Origin: Romboutsia_E sp900604535
GTDB lineage: Bacteria > Bacillota > Clostridia > Peptostreptococcales > Peptostreptococcaceae
Direction of reading: 5' to 3'
NCBI RefSeq assembly: GCF_900604535.1
Contig: NZ_UWOT01000002.1
Span: 62,001 to 126,000 of the forward strand
Length of the DNA stretch: 64,000 nt
The notes beneath the pieces were generated by a model. The model was not told where the DNA came from. It did not search any database and worked only from the letters and a program-made list of their open reading frames with translations. Below are positions 34,207 to 42,441 of this stretch, one piece after another (the first letter of the stretch is position 1; each line of letters begins with the position of its first letter). A program made the translations under genes and the position numbers.

Positions 34207-34935
34207 GTGTTTTTATTGAGTAGGGAGATTTTTCAGGGAACAATTATAATGTATGGGCATTGTGATGAAGTTGATGAAAATGTGTTTATAGTAAAATCAA
34301 ACAAAAGAGTAATCTTAAAAGATGATTCAAAATATGATATCGATAAAAAAAAGTATATAGGGAAGACTGTGAATTATACTATAGAAAAAATTGATGATAA
34401 AAATAATTTTATATTAGGAAAGATTGAGTACTCAGAAAATACTATGAAGGCAATAAAAAAAGATTTATATTGCAATGGTCCGGGTAAAATACAAAAGATT
34501 TTAGATTGGGGAGCTTATATAAACATTAATGGAACTCAAGTAAAAGCTTTAAATAAAGATATATTTATTGATAATACAAGAATATTTGAAGTATTTAAAA
34601 AGGGAGATATAATAGAAAATTTAAAGTTTAAGTCAAAAGAAAAATCTGTTTTAGAAGTTGAGTTAGAATTTAAATTAGTTGGTCCTAAAGTAGGAATAAC
34701 TAAAGAAGAGTTAAAAAAGGGTAATGAATATGAAGGAACTGTAAGGACTATAATGCCAACTGCATGTTTTGTATATATTTTAAATGAAAGAGATGTTATT
34801 TGTTCTATTCCAGATCAACTAGAAGAAGATATAGACAGAGGTAGCAAAGTTATAGTCAAGCTTACAACTGTTTCTTCATTAAAATCTGAAAATGATAAAT
34901 TAAGAGGGAAAATAGTAAAAATTATTACAGAGTAG
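34207..34935 (+). CDS. S1/OB-fold RNA-binding-like protein (module gene 1)
   Basis: A 242-residue protein with two clear S1-type OB folds. Unit A (about 88-150) contains GKIQKILDWGAYININGTQ; unit B (about 163-240) has KKGNEYEGTVRTIMPTACFVYI and GSKVIVKLTTV. The first ~80 residues may be a third, divergent OB fold. S1 domains bind single-stranded nucleic acid. The last two units align with the protein at 36850-37353, so genes 1 and 4 of this module are paralogs. The start is GTG 34207 or TTG 34216; neither has ideal spacing from GAGAGG. First gene of a four-gene operon. Confidence 0.7.
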   Translation: MFLLSREIFQGTIIMYGHCDEVDENVFIVKSNKRVILKDDSKYDIDKKKYIGKTVNYTIEKIDDKNNFILGKIEYSENTMKAIKKDLYCNGPGKIQKILDWGAYININGTQVKALNKDIFIDNTRIFEVFKKGDIIENLKFKSKEKSVLEVELEFKLVGPKVGITKEELKKGNEYEGTVRTIMPTACFVYILNERDVICSIPDQLEEDIDRGSKVIVKLTTVSSLKSENDKLRGKIVKIITE

Positions 34936-34946
34936 AGGGAGAATAA

Positions 34947-35873
34947 ATGAGATACTTCAATTTAGAACGTGATGAAAAATATATAATACCTGTAGATTAT
35001 TATCAAGAAATATTAGATATAGATATAAACTATGATTATAATGAGTTATTAAAAGAACACTTAATAAATAAAGATTGCAAATGGATTATAGAGTTATGTA
35101 AGTTTATATATGGATTTAAATTTGCAACATTAAATCAAATAAAGCAATATATGGATTTAGCTGAAGTTGATTTTGATCAAGATAATATACATTTTTTAAT
35201 AGAAAAAAATGTTCTGAAAAGATGCGTTCTTAAAAATATGAATTGTATTGAGAATGATGAAATAAAAGAAGAAAATATATTATACTGTTCAGGAAAAAAT
35301 TTAGTAGAAATACTTAGAAATTTCTCGGCTATAGATAGTAGAAAATGGATGATAAGAGATATATCTAAAAGTGCAGAGCGAATTTTAAAAAATGTAATGG
35401 CTTTAGATTTTTATATAAACTTAGTACAATCTTATGGAATTGAAAATATAACTAATATAGTTTTAAATCCATCTCAAAGATATATGGTATTAGAAAGTGT
35501 AAATATAGAGTTAGAATTCACGTTAACAAATAATGAAAAAGAAGAATGCTTTATAGTAGATATAGTTAGAAAGAGTGATTTAAAAGCTAGTTTTTTTAAA
35601 AAGATATTGAAATTTGAAAGATATTTATCAAATGATGCTTGTAAAAGAAGTACTCATGGTATAGGTAAAAAGCCAAAGATAATATTTATATGTGAAGATA
35701 AAGAAATGTTAAATATAGTTTCAAAGAGATTAAGGGTATCTTCATTGCATATGAATACAACAGTATTATATACATATGATGAAATTTTAAATTTACAGTT
35801 TTTAAGTAGTAAAAATGCATTTAAGAGAAATGGTTATAATAGTGAAGAATTATATAGTACAGGAATTATATAG
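34947..35873 (+). CDS. Replication-relaxation-like winged-helix protein (module gene 2), truncated C-terminus
   Basis: A 308-residue protein. N-terminal winged helix (about residues 45-110: LCKFIYGFKFATLNQIKQYM). The C-terminal half (about 150-290) has strand ENITNIVLNPSQ, VNIELEF and FIVDIVRKSD, then KILKFERYLSNDACK and KPKIIFICED, resembling the nuclease-like fold of replication-relaxation (pfam13814-type) proteins from mobile elements. It is paralogous in architecture to the next gene. A 16-bp tandem duplication near the 3' end shifts the frame and creates the present TAG; without it the protein would be 14 residues longer. It starts 11 bases after gene 1 with AGGGAG. Confidence 0.65.
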   Translation: MRYFNLERDEKYIIPVDYYQEILDIDINYDYNELLKEHLINKDCKWIIELCKFIYGFKFATLNQIKQYMDLAEVDFDQDNIHFLIEKNVLKRCVLKNMNCIENDEIKEENILYCSGKNLVEILRNFSAIDSRKWMIRDISKSAERILKNVMALDFYINLVQSYGIENITNIVLNPSQRYMVLESVNIELEFTLTNNEKEECFIVDIVRKSDLKASFFKKILKFERYLSNDACKRSTHGIGKKPKIIFICEDKEMLNIVSKRLRVSSLHMNTTVLYTYDEILNLQFLSSKNAFKRNGYNSEELYSTGII

Positions 35874-35885
35874 TACAGGAATTAT
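35847..35885 (+). repeat. 16-bp tandem duplication causing 3' frameshift
   Basis: GAATTATATAGTACAG is present at 35847-35862 and again at 35863-35878, followed by a partial third copy GAATTAT (35879-35885). Deleting one copy restores a frame that runs to TAA at 35926-35928, overlapping the next gene's ATG (35921) by eight bases. Confidence 0.9.
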
Positions 35886-35920
35886 GGAAGATATCAAACA
35901 TGAAAGTTTAGGTGAGTTAA

Positions 35921-36829
35921 ATGCATAATAATTATAAAATAAGTATCTCCTGTGGACATATTTCTACAAGTTATAATGAGATAGCAAAGTGTGTAATAAA
36001 TGGATTTAGTGATAAAATAAATGGACGTCTAAAAATATCTATAATGGATATTAAATTATGTGAGTTTTTACATAAATTCAAAATGGCAACATTAGATCAA
36101 ATAAACAGATATTTTGAAGTTATTGGATGTAATAAAAATTGGTCGTATAGACTTGATAAACTAAATAAATCTTATAATCTAATAAATGAAATAAAATTAC
36201 ATAATGAGAAAAATGAAGATATAATATGTTATACACTAGATATTGGAGGTATGTACTTACTAAATAATTATTCTAATGAAGATATAAATCCAAGAGTTGA
36301 TGATTTGACAAGTCAAAGAAAAACCTTTGACAGTATATTTCAAATACATCCTTATAGTGTAATCAAATCTTTAGTTTGTACAGAAGTATATCTAAATAAA
36401 TTAAATGAATCTAATATAGTTAATATGGAGAATAGATTTAGAATAAGGGAATACATGCTATTAACAGATAGTGAAAAAGAATGTGGTAAGTCACCATTTT
36501 TAAATTTAAAAATAGACTTAATGTTAAATATAGATAAAACAATAGAAACTGCATATTTTATAAAAGTGATAATAGATGATGAAATAGAAAAAATATGTTT
36601 AGATATAGACAAGTTTAATATGTTTAAAGTGAATAGATGCTATATAGACAAATATTGCTCACTAGATGTAAAATCAGTTAAGCTAAATTTAGTGTTTACA
36701 AATGATGAATATATGAGAATTGTTGAAGCTGGATTAAGGTATATGGGGATAAATTTAGCTGATATAGTTTTAACTAATATGAAATTTATGATAGATAATA
36801 GCAAATCTATAAATGGAGTAGCAATTTAG
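35921..36829 (+). CDS. Winged-helix protein, paralog of gene 2 (module gene 3)
   Basis: A 302-residue protein. A winged helix-like segment at about residues 45-100 (CEFLHKFKMATLDQINRYF) matches the one in the preceding protein (FKFATLNQIKQYM). The C-terminal half again shows a beta-rich nuclease-like core (LNLKIDLMLNIDKTIETAYFIKV; KLNLVFTNDEYM). Candidate acidic and lysine residues are not well ordered, so activity is doubtful. TAGGTGAG gives a good ribosome site. Residues past about 120 are more diverged than the N-terminus. DNA binding is the most likely role; the target is unknown. Confidence 0.6.
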   Translation: MHNNYKISISCGHISTSYNEIAKCVINGFSDKINGRLKISIMDIKLCEFLHKFKMATLDQINRYFEVIGCNKNWSYRLDKLNKSYNLINEIKLHNEKNEDIICYTLDIGGMYLLNNYSNEDINPRVDDLTSQRKTFDSIFQIHPYSVIKSLVCTEVYLNKLNESNIVNMENRFRIREYMLLTDSEKECGKSPFLNLKIDLMLNIDKTIETAYFIKVIIDDEIEKICLDIDKFNMFKVNRCYIDKYCSLDVKSVKLNLVFTNDEYMRIVEAGLRYMGINLADIVLTNMKFMIDNSKSINGVAI

Positions 36830-36849
36830 AGAAAATAGGGTGGGAACAT

Positions 36850-37353
36850 ATGTTAAATGAAATAGACAGAGATATAGTTGTAGAAAAATTAAAAAGCAAT
36901 GAAATAAATAATGCTAAAATAATAAAATTAACAGATAGAGGAGCATATATCTCAATAAATGGAATAAGTGGATTAATTAGAAATTGCGATTTTTCCTATG
37001 ATAATAGCTGTATTGAAGATTTTTATAAAGAGGGAGATACAATTGAAGGTATTGAATTTAGAAAAATAAGTAAAAATGGACATATTTGTGTAAAGATAAA
37101 AAATAAATTTGAAAGTAATAATCCATTAAGTTACAGTGATTTAAAAAAGGGAAATTTAGTATTAGGAATAGTTAAAGAAATTGTAAATGGAAGATGTTTT
37201 GTTGGAATTATTAAAGACATAGATATGCTTTGTAATGCAAAATATGTTGAATCTAGAGAATATGAAGGTAGCAAAGTTGTATGCAAAATCAAAAAAGTTG
37301 ATTTAGAAAAGGGCATACTTAGAGGAGCAATTGTTGATTTAGTAAAAATATAA
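36850..37353 (+). CDS. S1/OB-fold protein, paralog of gene 1 (module gene 4)
   Basis: A 167-residue protein of two S1-type OB folds: AKIIKLTDRGAYISINGISG (about 16-75) and KKGNLVLGIVKEIVNGRCFVGI (about 98-165). It aligns with the C-terminal two thirds of module gene 1: GAYI(N/S)ING, FKKGD/YKEGDTIE and GSKV(I/V)(V/C)K recur in order. GGGTGGGAA precedes the ATG, 20 bases after gene 3. Probably binds single-stranded RNA or DNA; no catalytic site. The lipoprotein gene downstream has its own promoter. Confidence 0.68.
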   Translation: MLNEIDRDIVVEKLKSNEINNAKIIKLTDRGAYISINGISGLIRNCDFSYDNSCIEDFYKEGDTIEGIEFRKISKNGHICVKIKNKFESNNPLSYSDLKKGNLVLGIVKEIVNGRCFVGIIKDIDMLCNAKYVESREYEGSKVVCKIKKVDLEKGILRGAIVDLVKI

Positions 37354-37367
37354 ATATACATAATTTA

Positions 37368-37376
37368 TGATATAAT
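37368..37376 (+). promoter_or_regulatory. Extended -10 promoter of nuclease lipoprotein gene
   Basis: TGATATAAT (TG-n-TATAAT) at 37368-37376, 34 bases before the start codon. Confidence 0.5.
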
Positions 37377-37409
37377 TATATAAGAATAAATTTACTAAGG
37401 AGACAAATT

Positions 37410-38288
37410 ATGAGATTATTAACAACTAAGGGTATTAGAAATTTAATTTTATCAGGATTATTATCAACATCACTTTTTATTGGTGGATGCAATAGTAATT
37501 CAAATATTGTAGATAATCTAGAACAAGTATCTACTCAAATATCAAACTTACAGGATACTTCAAATAATGAAAATTCATCAGATGAAGTACTTTCTTATGA
37601 TGAACTTGTGAAATCTTTAAAAAATGGTAATATACCAAATTATGTTTTAAAAGCTACAGTAGAAAGAGTCGTAGATGGAGATACTGTTAAAGTCAAACTT
37701 GAAGATGGAAGTAGTGAAAGTTTAAGAATACTTTTGATAGATACACCTGAAGACACTAAGGAAAAGCAATATTTAGGAGATGTAGCTACTAGTTTTGCAA
37801 AAGAAAATATTAAGTCTGGTGATACTGTTTATGTAGAAACTGATGGAGCTAAAACAGATAAATATGGGCGTTACTTAGGATACTTATGGTATGATGCAAG
37901 TGGTAATAAAGACTATAAGATGTACAATGAAGAAGTTGTAAGAGCAGGACTTGCTAGAGTTGGATATATCTATGATGCAGTTAGACATTTAGATAAAATG
38001 AAATTAGCAGAAAATGAAGCTAAACAAGGTAAAAAATATATATGGTCTATAGATGGATATGCAACAGATAAAGGATTTGATCAAAGTTTAGCACCAGTAT
38101 CAAATAACACAAGTAATGAAAGTAATACATCTCAAAGTAATACTAACTCAGAAGTTGTATATGCAAATATATCTTCTAAAAAGTATCATTCAACATCTGA
38201 TGCTCATGCTATGAAAAGTTCCACAAAAATGACTGAATCACAAGCAAAACAAGCAGGATATTCACCGTGTAAAACTTGTTATAAATAA
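37410..38288 (+). CDS. Staphylococcal nuclease-like lipoprotein
   Basis: A 292-residue lipoprotein. The signal peptide ends in the lipobox FIGGC (Cys27). A Ser/Asn-rich spacer leads to an SNase domain (about residues 82-210): VVDGDTVKV, RILLIDTPE, DKYGRYLGYLW and EEVVRAGLARVGYIY retain the calcium-binding Asp residues and catalytic Arg/Glu of thermonuclease. A Ser/Asn/Thr linker follows, then a C-terminal ~40-residue motif KKYHSTSDAHAMKSS...GYSPCKTCYK like the Excalibur/Ada-type metal-binding tail, with Asp in place of the first expected Cys. It should hydrolyse DNA or RNA outside the cell. AAGGAG precedes the ATG. Confidence 0.9.
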   Translation: MRLLTTKGIRNLILSGLLSTSLFIGGCNSNSNIVDNLEQVSTQISNLQDTSNNENSSDEVLSYDELVKSLKNGNIPNYVLKATVERVVDGDTVKVKLEDGSSESLRILLIDTPEDTKEKQYLGDVATSFAKENIKSGDTVYVETDGAKTDKYGRYLGYLWYDASGNKDYKMYNEEVVRAGLARVGYIYDAVRHLDKMKLAENEAKQGKKYIWSIDGYATDKGFDQSLAPVSNNTSNESNTSQSNTNSEVVYANISSKKYHSTSDAHAMKSSTKMTESQAKQAGYSPCKTCYK

Positions 38289-38295
38289 AGTAATT

Positions 38296-38340
38296 AATGA
38301 GTATAAATCAAATACTAAAATTTGGTTTATACTCATTTTA
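38296..38340 (+). terminator. Intrinsic terminator
   Basis: AATGAGTATAAATCAAAT (38296-38313) pairs, with one wobble, with ATTTGGTTTATACTCATT (38320-38337). Confidence 0.87.
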
Positions 38341-38430
38341 TTATAATCATTTAGGAAAAATTTAACTGTATTAATAATATTAGAGAACATAAAATAATTT
38401 TATACTAAATTAAAGTTAGGAGCTAAGAAG

Positions 38431-40389
38431 ATGACTTATAAAAAAGGATTTAGTATTTTATTATTAGTGTTATTTATTATAATTACTTCATTTAATACAA
38501 ACTCATATAGTGAAGGAAATAAGAAGAAAGTTTTAATTTTAGCATCGTACAATGCAGAAAATGAGTGGGAAGATTCTGTAATAACAGGTGTAAAAAATAA
38601 TCTAAATGATGTATTAATAAAAGTTGAGTTTTTAGATTCTACGTCTGCTAATTCAGATATATACAATGAGAGTTTTATGAAAGTATTAAATATTAAATAT
38701 GAAAATGAAGATATAGATTGTATATTAACTATTGATGATGAAGCTTTAAACTTTGCTAAACAAAATCTATTTAATGAAGAATCATTTATGTATAAAAAAC
38801 AAATAGTTTTTGTAGGCGCAAATAGTTATGTTTCATTAAATAAAGAAGAAGCTAAATATATTAAAGGACTATTAGAGTATCAAGATAATTTATTTTTTAT
38901 AGATACAATACTTAATTTAAATAAAGATGTAAAAGATATATATTTACTCTTAGATAAAAGTATATATTGTGAAACTGTAAAAGAAAATGTAAAAGATTTA
39001 ACTCATTTTACATCAAGAGAGTTTAATATAAATGTTTTATCTGATTACTCATATGAAGGTATAAAAGATAAAATAAGTAACATAGGAGATTCATCTGCCA
39101 TTATTTTATGTGGAGTTTATAAAGACACTGACAATGGTGATTTTATGAAAGAAGAAGAAATCATTAAAAATATAAAACAAGTAACTAATGCTCCTATATA
39201 TACGAAATTAGAAAAATACGTAAGAGCAGGTGCGCTAGGTGGAATCATAAATGATGGAGAAAAATTAGGAGAAATTAGTGCAATATTTCTTAAAAAAAAG
39301 TTAAATGGAGAAGGACAAAATATTACAATGCCATCTTATAATGCATTTAATGTACCTATGTTTAACTATAAAGCTTTAAGATATTATAAAATAAACCCAC
39401 TATTACTTCCTCAAAATAGTGTAATTATAAATAAAGGTAAATTTGATTTATTAGTGCCAAGATATATAGAAATATTAATTTTGGGAGGAATATTTGTAAT
39501 AATACTATTTATATCAATACTTATATATATTCATTTCTTAAATAAAAAGAAAAGATTAAAAGAAAAAGAATTACTTAGAGAGTCAATAGAAAGAGATGAG
39601 ATAAAAACTGATTTTATAATTACAATGTCTCATGAGTTAAGAACGCCTTTAAATATAATAATAAATGCAAATAAACTACTTAGATTAAAGGTTTATAGTA
39701 ATAATTATGATTCTGAATTTTTTAGTAAACAGATAAGTTTAATAAATAAAAATTCAAATAGACTTTTAAGGTTAATAAATAATTTAATAGATGTAAGTAA
39801 AATAGAAAGTGGATATGTAGATGCAACTTTTAAAAATGAAAATATAGTGGATATTATTGAAGATGCAACTATGTCAGTGGTAGATTTAGCAAAATCTTAT
39901 GATATAGAAATAATTTTTGATACACAAGAAGAGGAAATAATAACAGCAGTAGATAGAAGTAAAATAGAAAGAATAATGCTAAATTTACTTTCTAACTCTA
40001 TTAAATTTACTGATAGTGGTGGACATATATATGTAAATATAAGTAAGCTTAATAAAAATATATTTATAGAAGTAAAAGATGATGGAATTGGTATGTCAGA
40101 AGAATTACAAACACATTTATTTGAAAAATTTAGAAAAGCAATGTTATACCCTTCTTTAGAAAGGGCAAATGAAGGTAGCGGACTTGGCTTATTTATAGTA
40201 CAAGGATTGGTAAAAATTCATAAAGGTACGATTAAAGTAGAAAGTAAATTAAACGAAGGTACAAAATTTACTATAACAATACCTCAAGTATTTGTAGATA
40301 AAGAAAACTCAAGTCATAATCTTATGAATGTTCCTTTAGCTTACAGTAGTAAAATTGAGCTTTCAGATATATATCATAAAGATGATTAA
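38431..40389 (+). CDS. Orphan sensor histidine kinase with substrate-binding-protein-like sensor
   Basis: A 652-residue membrane kinase. Signal anchor (about residues 6-24), then an extracytoplasmic domain (about 33-330) resembling ABC substrate-binding proteins of the COG2984 type (KKVLILASYNAENEW; DCILTIDDEAL; GALGGIINDGE). A second membrane helix (about 348-370) leads to HisKA, with the phospho-acceptor His401 in MSHELRTPL. The ATPase domain has NLLSNSIKFTD (N box), DDGIGM (G1), LFEKF and GSGLGLF (G2). No response regulator lies nearby. GTTAGGAG precedes the ATG. The ligand is unknown. Confidence 0.88.
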   Translation: MTYKKGFSILLLVLFIIITSFNTNSYSEGNKKKVLILASYNAENEWEDSVITGVKNNLNDVLIKVEFLDSTSANSDIYNESFMKVLNIKYENEDIDCILTIDDEALNFAKQNLFNEESFMYKKQIVFVGANSYVSLNKEEAKYIKGLLEYQDNLFFIDTILNLNKDVKDIYLLLDKSIYCETVKENVKDLTHFTSREFNINVLSDYSYEGIKDKISNIGDSSAIILCGVYKDTDNGDFMKEEEIIKNIKQVTNAPIYTKLEKYVRAGALGGIINDGEKLGEISAIFLKKKLNGEGQNITMPSYNAFNVPMFNYKALRYYKINPLLLPQNSVIINKGKFDLLVPRYIEILILGGIFVIILFISILIYIHFLNKKKRLKEKELLRESIERDEIKTDFIITMSHELRTPLNIIINANKLLRLKVYSNNYDSEFFSKQISLINKNSNRLLRLINNLIDVSKIESGYVDATFKNENIVDIIEDATMSVVDLAKSYDIEIIFDTQEEEIITAVDRSKIERIMLNLLSNSIKFTDSGGHIYVNISKLNKNIFIEVKDDGIGMSEELQTHLFEKFRKAMLYPSLERANEGSGLGLFIVQGLVKIHKGTIKVESKLNEGTKFTITIPQVFVDKENSSHNLMNVPLAYSSKIELSDIYHKDD

Positions 40390-40473
40390 ATCTAATGCAA
40401 AATAAATAGTTAAGGATAAATCAATATGATATTATGTTAAATAGAAAGATATATTAATTTAGGGGGAGGGGCT

Positions 40474-41430
40474 ATGTTTAATATTTTAGTATTATTACCA
40501 TTAGATGATGAAAAAAAGTTAAAGTTAAATTCAATAGCAGCTGATTGTAAAATTGTTTATTCAAGTCAAGAGAAAGTAACTAAAAAAGAATTAGAAGATG
40601 CAAACATAATAATAGGAAATCCTGATGTGGATATAATTAGATATTCAAATAATTTAAAATGGATTCAGCTAAACTCAGCAGGAGCAGATAAATATATAAA
40701 AGAAGGTGTACTTAATAAAGATGTAATTTTAACTAATGCTACAGGAGCTTATGGATTAGCAGTATCAGAGCATATGTTAGCTATGCTTTTAGAATTATTA
40801 AAGAAATTACATCTTTATAGAGATAATCAAAATAAAAAAATATGGAAAAGTGAAGGTAAGGTAAAATCAATAAATAAATCAAGGATATTAATCGTTGGCC
40901 TTGGTGATATTGGATGTAGTTTTGGTAAAATGGTTAAATCTTTAGGGGCTTATACAATAGGTGTAAAACGTAGAAATACTTTAAAGCCTGAATTTATAGA
41001 CGAATTACATTTAATTGATAATTTAGATGAATTATTACCAAGTGCAGATATTGTAGCCATTTGTTTACCTTCAACGAAAGATACACAAGATTTATTTTCA
41101 AAGAGTAAAATAGAAAAAATGAAAAAGGGAAGCATTTTATTAAATGTTGGAAGAGGAAATACAGTTGATACGGAATCTTTATGCGATGCATTAGAAAATA
41201 ACCACTTAGGTGGTGCGGGCTTAGATGTTATAGACCCTGAACCACTGCCTAGTGAACATAGGATATGGGACTTAGAAAATATAGTCATAACTCCACATGT
41301 TGCAGGTGGATATAATTTAGATGAAACATATGAAAATATTTTTGAAATAAGTATAAATAACTTAGAACGTTTTATAAATGGTAAAAAATTATGTAATATA
41401 GTGGACTTTAGTACTGGATATGTAGAATAA
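40474..41430 (+). CDS. D-isomer-specific 2-hydroxyacid dehydrogenase
   Basis: A 318-residue NAD-dependent oxidoreductase. The NAD-binding Rossmann motif is IVGLGDIGCSFGKM, followed by CLPSTKDTQDLFS. The catalytic Arg is in LNVGRGNTVDT, the Glu in LDVIDPEPLP and the His in ITPHVAGG. It interconverts a 2-keto acid and a D-2-hydroxy acid; the substrate is not clear. GGGGGAGGGGC precedes the ATG. A terminator follows, so it is monocistronic. Confidence 0.9.
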   Translation: MFNILVLLPLDDEKKLKLNSIAADCKIVYSSQEKVTKKELEDANIIIGNPDVDIIRYSNNLKWIQLNSAGADKYIKEGVLNKDVILTNATGAYGLAVSEHMLAMLLELLKKLHLYRDNQNKKIWKSEGKVKSINKSRILIVGLGDIGCSFGKMVKSLGAYTIGVKRRNTLKPEFIDELHLIDNLDELLPSADIVAICLPSTKDTQDLFSKSKIEKMKKGSILLNVGRGNTVDTESLCDALENNHLGGAGLDVIDPEPLPSEHRIWDLENIVITPHVAGGYNLDETYENIFEISINNLERFINGKKLCNIVDFSTGYVE

Positions 41431-41485
41431 ATAAAAAGCTCAAATGATAAAAGAAAAGATTTTGTCATTTGAGCTTTTTATTTAT
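41428..41485 (+). terminator. Intrinsic terminator
   Basis: A 20-bp perfect stem, 41428-41447 with 41465-41484 (core AAAAGCTCAAATGA), starting within the stop codon. Confidence 0.92.
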
Positions 41486-41554
41486 ATCAAAGAATAGTAA
41501 GTTGCATATTATAAAATGATAGATAGTATTCCTAGATTAGGGGGAGATAATTTT

Positions 41555-42391
41555 ATGAAGAGAGCAGTCTCTGTATTTATAGAAAATAAAAGACATTTAT
41601 GGATTCAATTTAAATGTTTGTATACATCACTTAAATATATACAAAGTAATGATACGGATTTAGTAGTATTTTGTACTAAAGATATAGTAGATAGTATACC
41701 AAATGATTGTATAAAAATAGAATGTGAAGCAGCTAGTAGAAAGACTTTGTGGCAAAATTATGGATATATAAACTCTGTAGAGTGCATGACACATGAAAAC
41801 TCTGAATTTTTAAATGATTATGACTTAATACTTAGAAGTGATTTAGATACATTCCTAACTCCAGCTTGGAATAATTATATTCCAATATTATATACCGCAG
41901 GAAGAGGAGGATATGTAAATGATGAATATACAAAAGAAAAAATATTAAATATATCTAATAAACTAGGATTAAAGCATAAAAATATATTTAATGTAGGTTC
42001 TACAAACTATGGTAATGCAGCTTTAGTACGAGAAGTTTGTAAATTAACTACAGAAGTATGTAAGTATATACTACAAAATGAGTTTATAGAAAATGAAGGA
42101 AATTGGCCTAGTTGGTATAAGGGGGTATCACTACTTTATGCTAATGAGATAGCTGTTAATCATTTGGTTGATAGTGTAATATTAGATGGTAATAAATTAG
42201 ATTTTGGTAGTGCTAGTAGAGAAAGTATATATGACCATCCACATATTCATTGTTGGCATACTAATGATAAGTTCTCAAAGTTCATGTTTGAAAATGGAAA
42301 ATATAATAATGAAAGAATTGATTTATTAAATATAAATGAAGTTGCTGATTACTGTATGTATATTGCATTAAAATCTAGAAATTTTATATAA
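41555..42391 (+). CDS. GT-A-fold glycosyltransferase-like protein, uncharacterised
   Basis: A 278-residue protein. The segment LILRSDLDTFLTPAW contains a D-x-D (Asp96 and Asp98), the metal and nucleotide-sugar binding motif of GT-A glycosyltransferases. Hydrophobic strands alternate before it (AVSVFIEN, DLVVFCTKD). The C-terminal part contains HPHIHCWHT, a possible metal- or acceptor-binding cluster. No membrane helix. GGGGAG eight bases upstream supports this ATG rather than an in-frame one 13 codons earlier. It lies 50 bases upstream of a GT-B transferase, so the two probably act together on a glycan. Confidence 0.68.
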   Translation: MKRAVSVFIENKRHLWIQFKCLYTSLKYIQSNDTDLVVFCTKDIVDSIPNDCIKIECEAASRKTLWQNYGYINSVECMTHENSEFLNDYDLILRSDLDTFLTPAWNNYIPILYTAGRGGYVNDEYTKEKILNISNKLGLKHKNIFNVGSTNYGNAALVREVCKLTTEVCKYILQNEFIENEGNWPSWYKGVSLLYANEIAVNHLVDSVILDGNKLDFGSASRESIYDHPHIHCWHTNDKFSKFMFENGKYNNERIDLLNINEVADYCMYIALKSRNFI

Positions 42392-42441
42392 ATTAAATAT
42401 TAATTATTTAATAATATTTACTATTTGAGGGGAGAAATTCA

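Noticed and set aside
34207..37353. Integrated plasmid, ICE or prophage fragment
   Set aside because: S1 and replication-relaxation-type genes suggest it, but I found no integrase, relaxase, direct repeats or attachment site, and base composition is like the neighbours. Kept as a finding rather than called a mobile element.
40950..41468. 172-codon open frame on the minus strand
   Set aside because: Lies wholly antisense to the well-supported 2-hydroxyacid dehydrogenase, with no ribosome site and a composition of a shadow frame.
41488..41513. Sixth sigma-K promoter, upstream of the GT-A-like gene (CATATTATA at 41505-41513)
   Set aside because: The -10 matches, but no AC lies at 16 or 17 bases upstream, so it was not counted.
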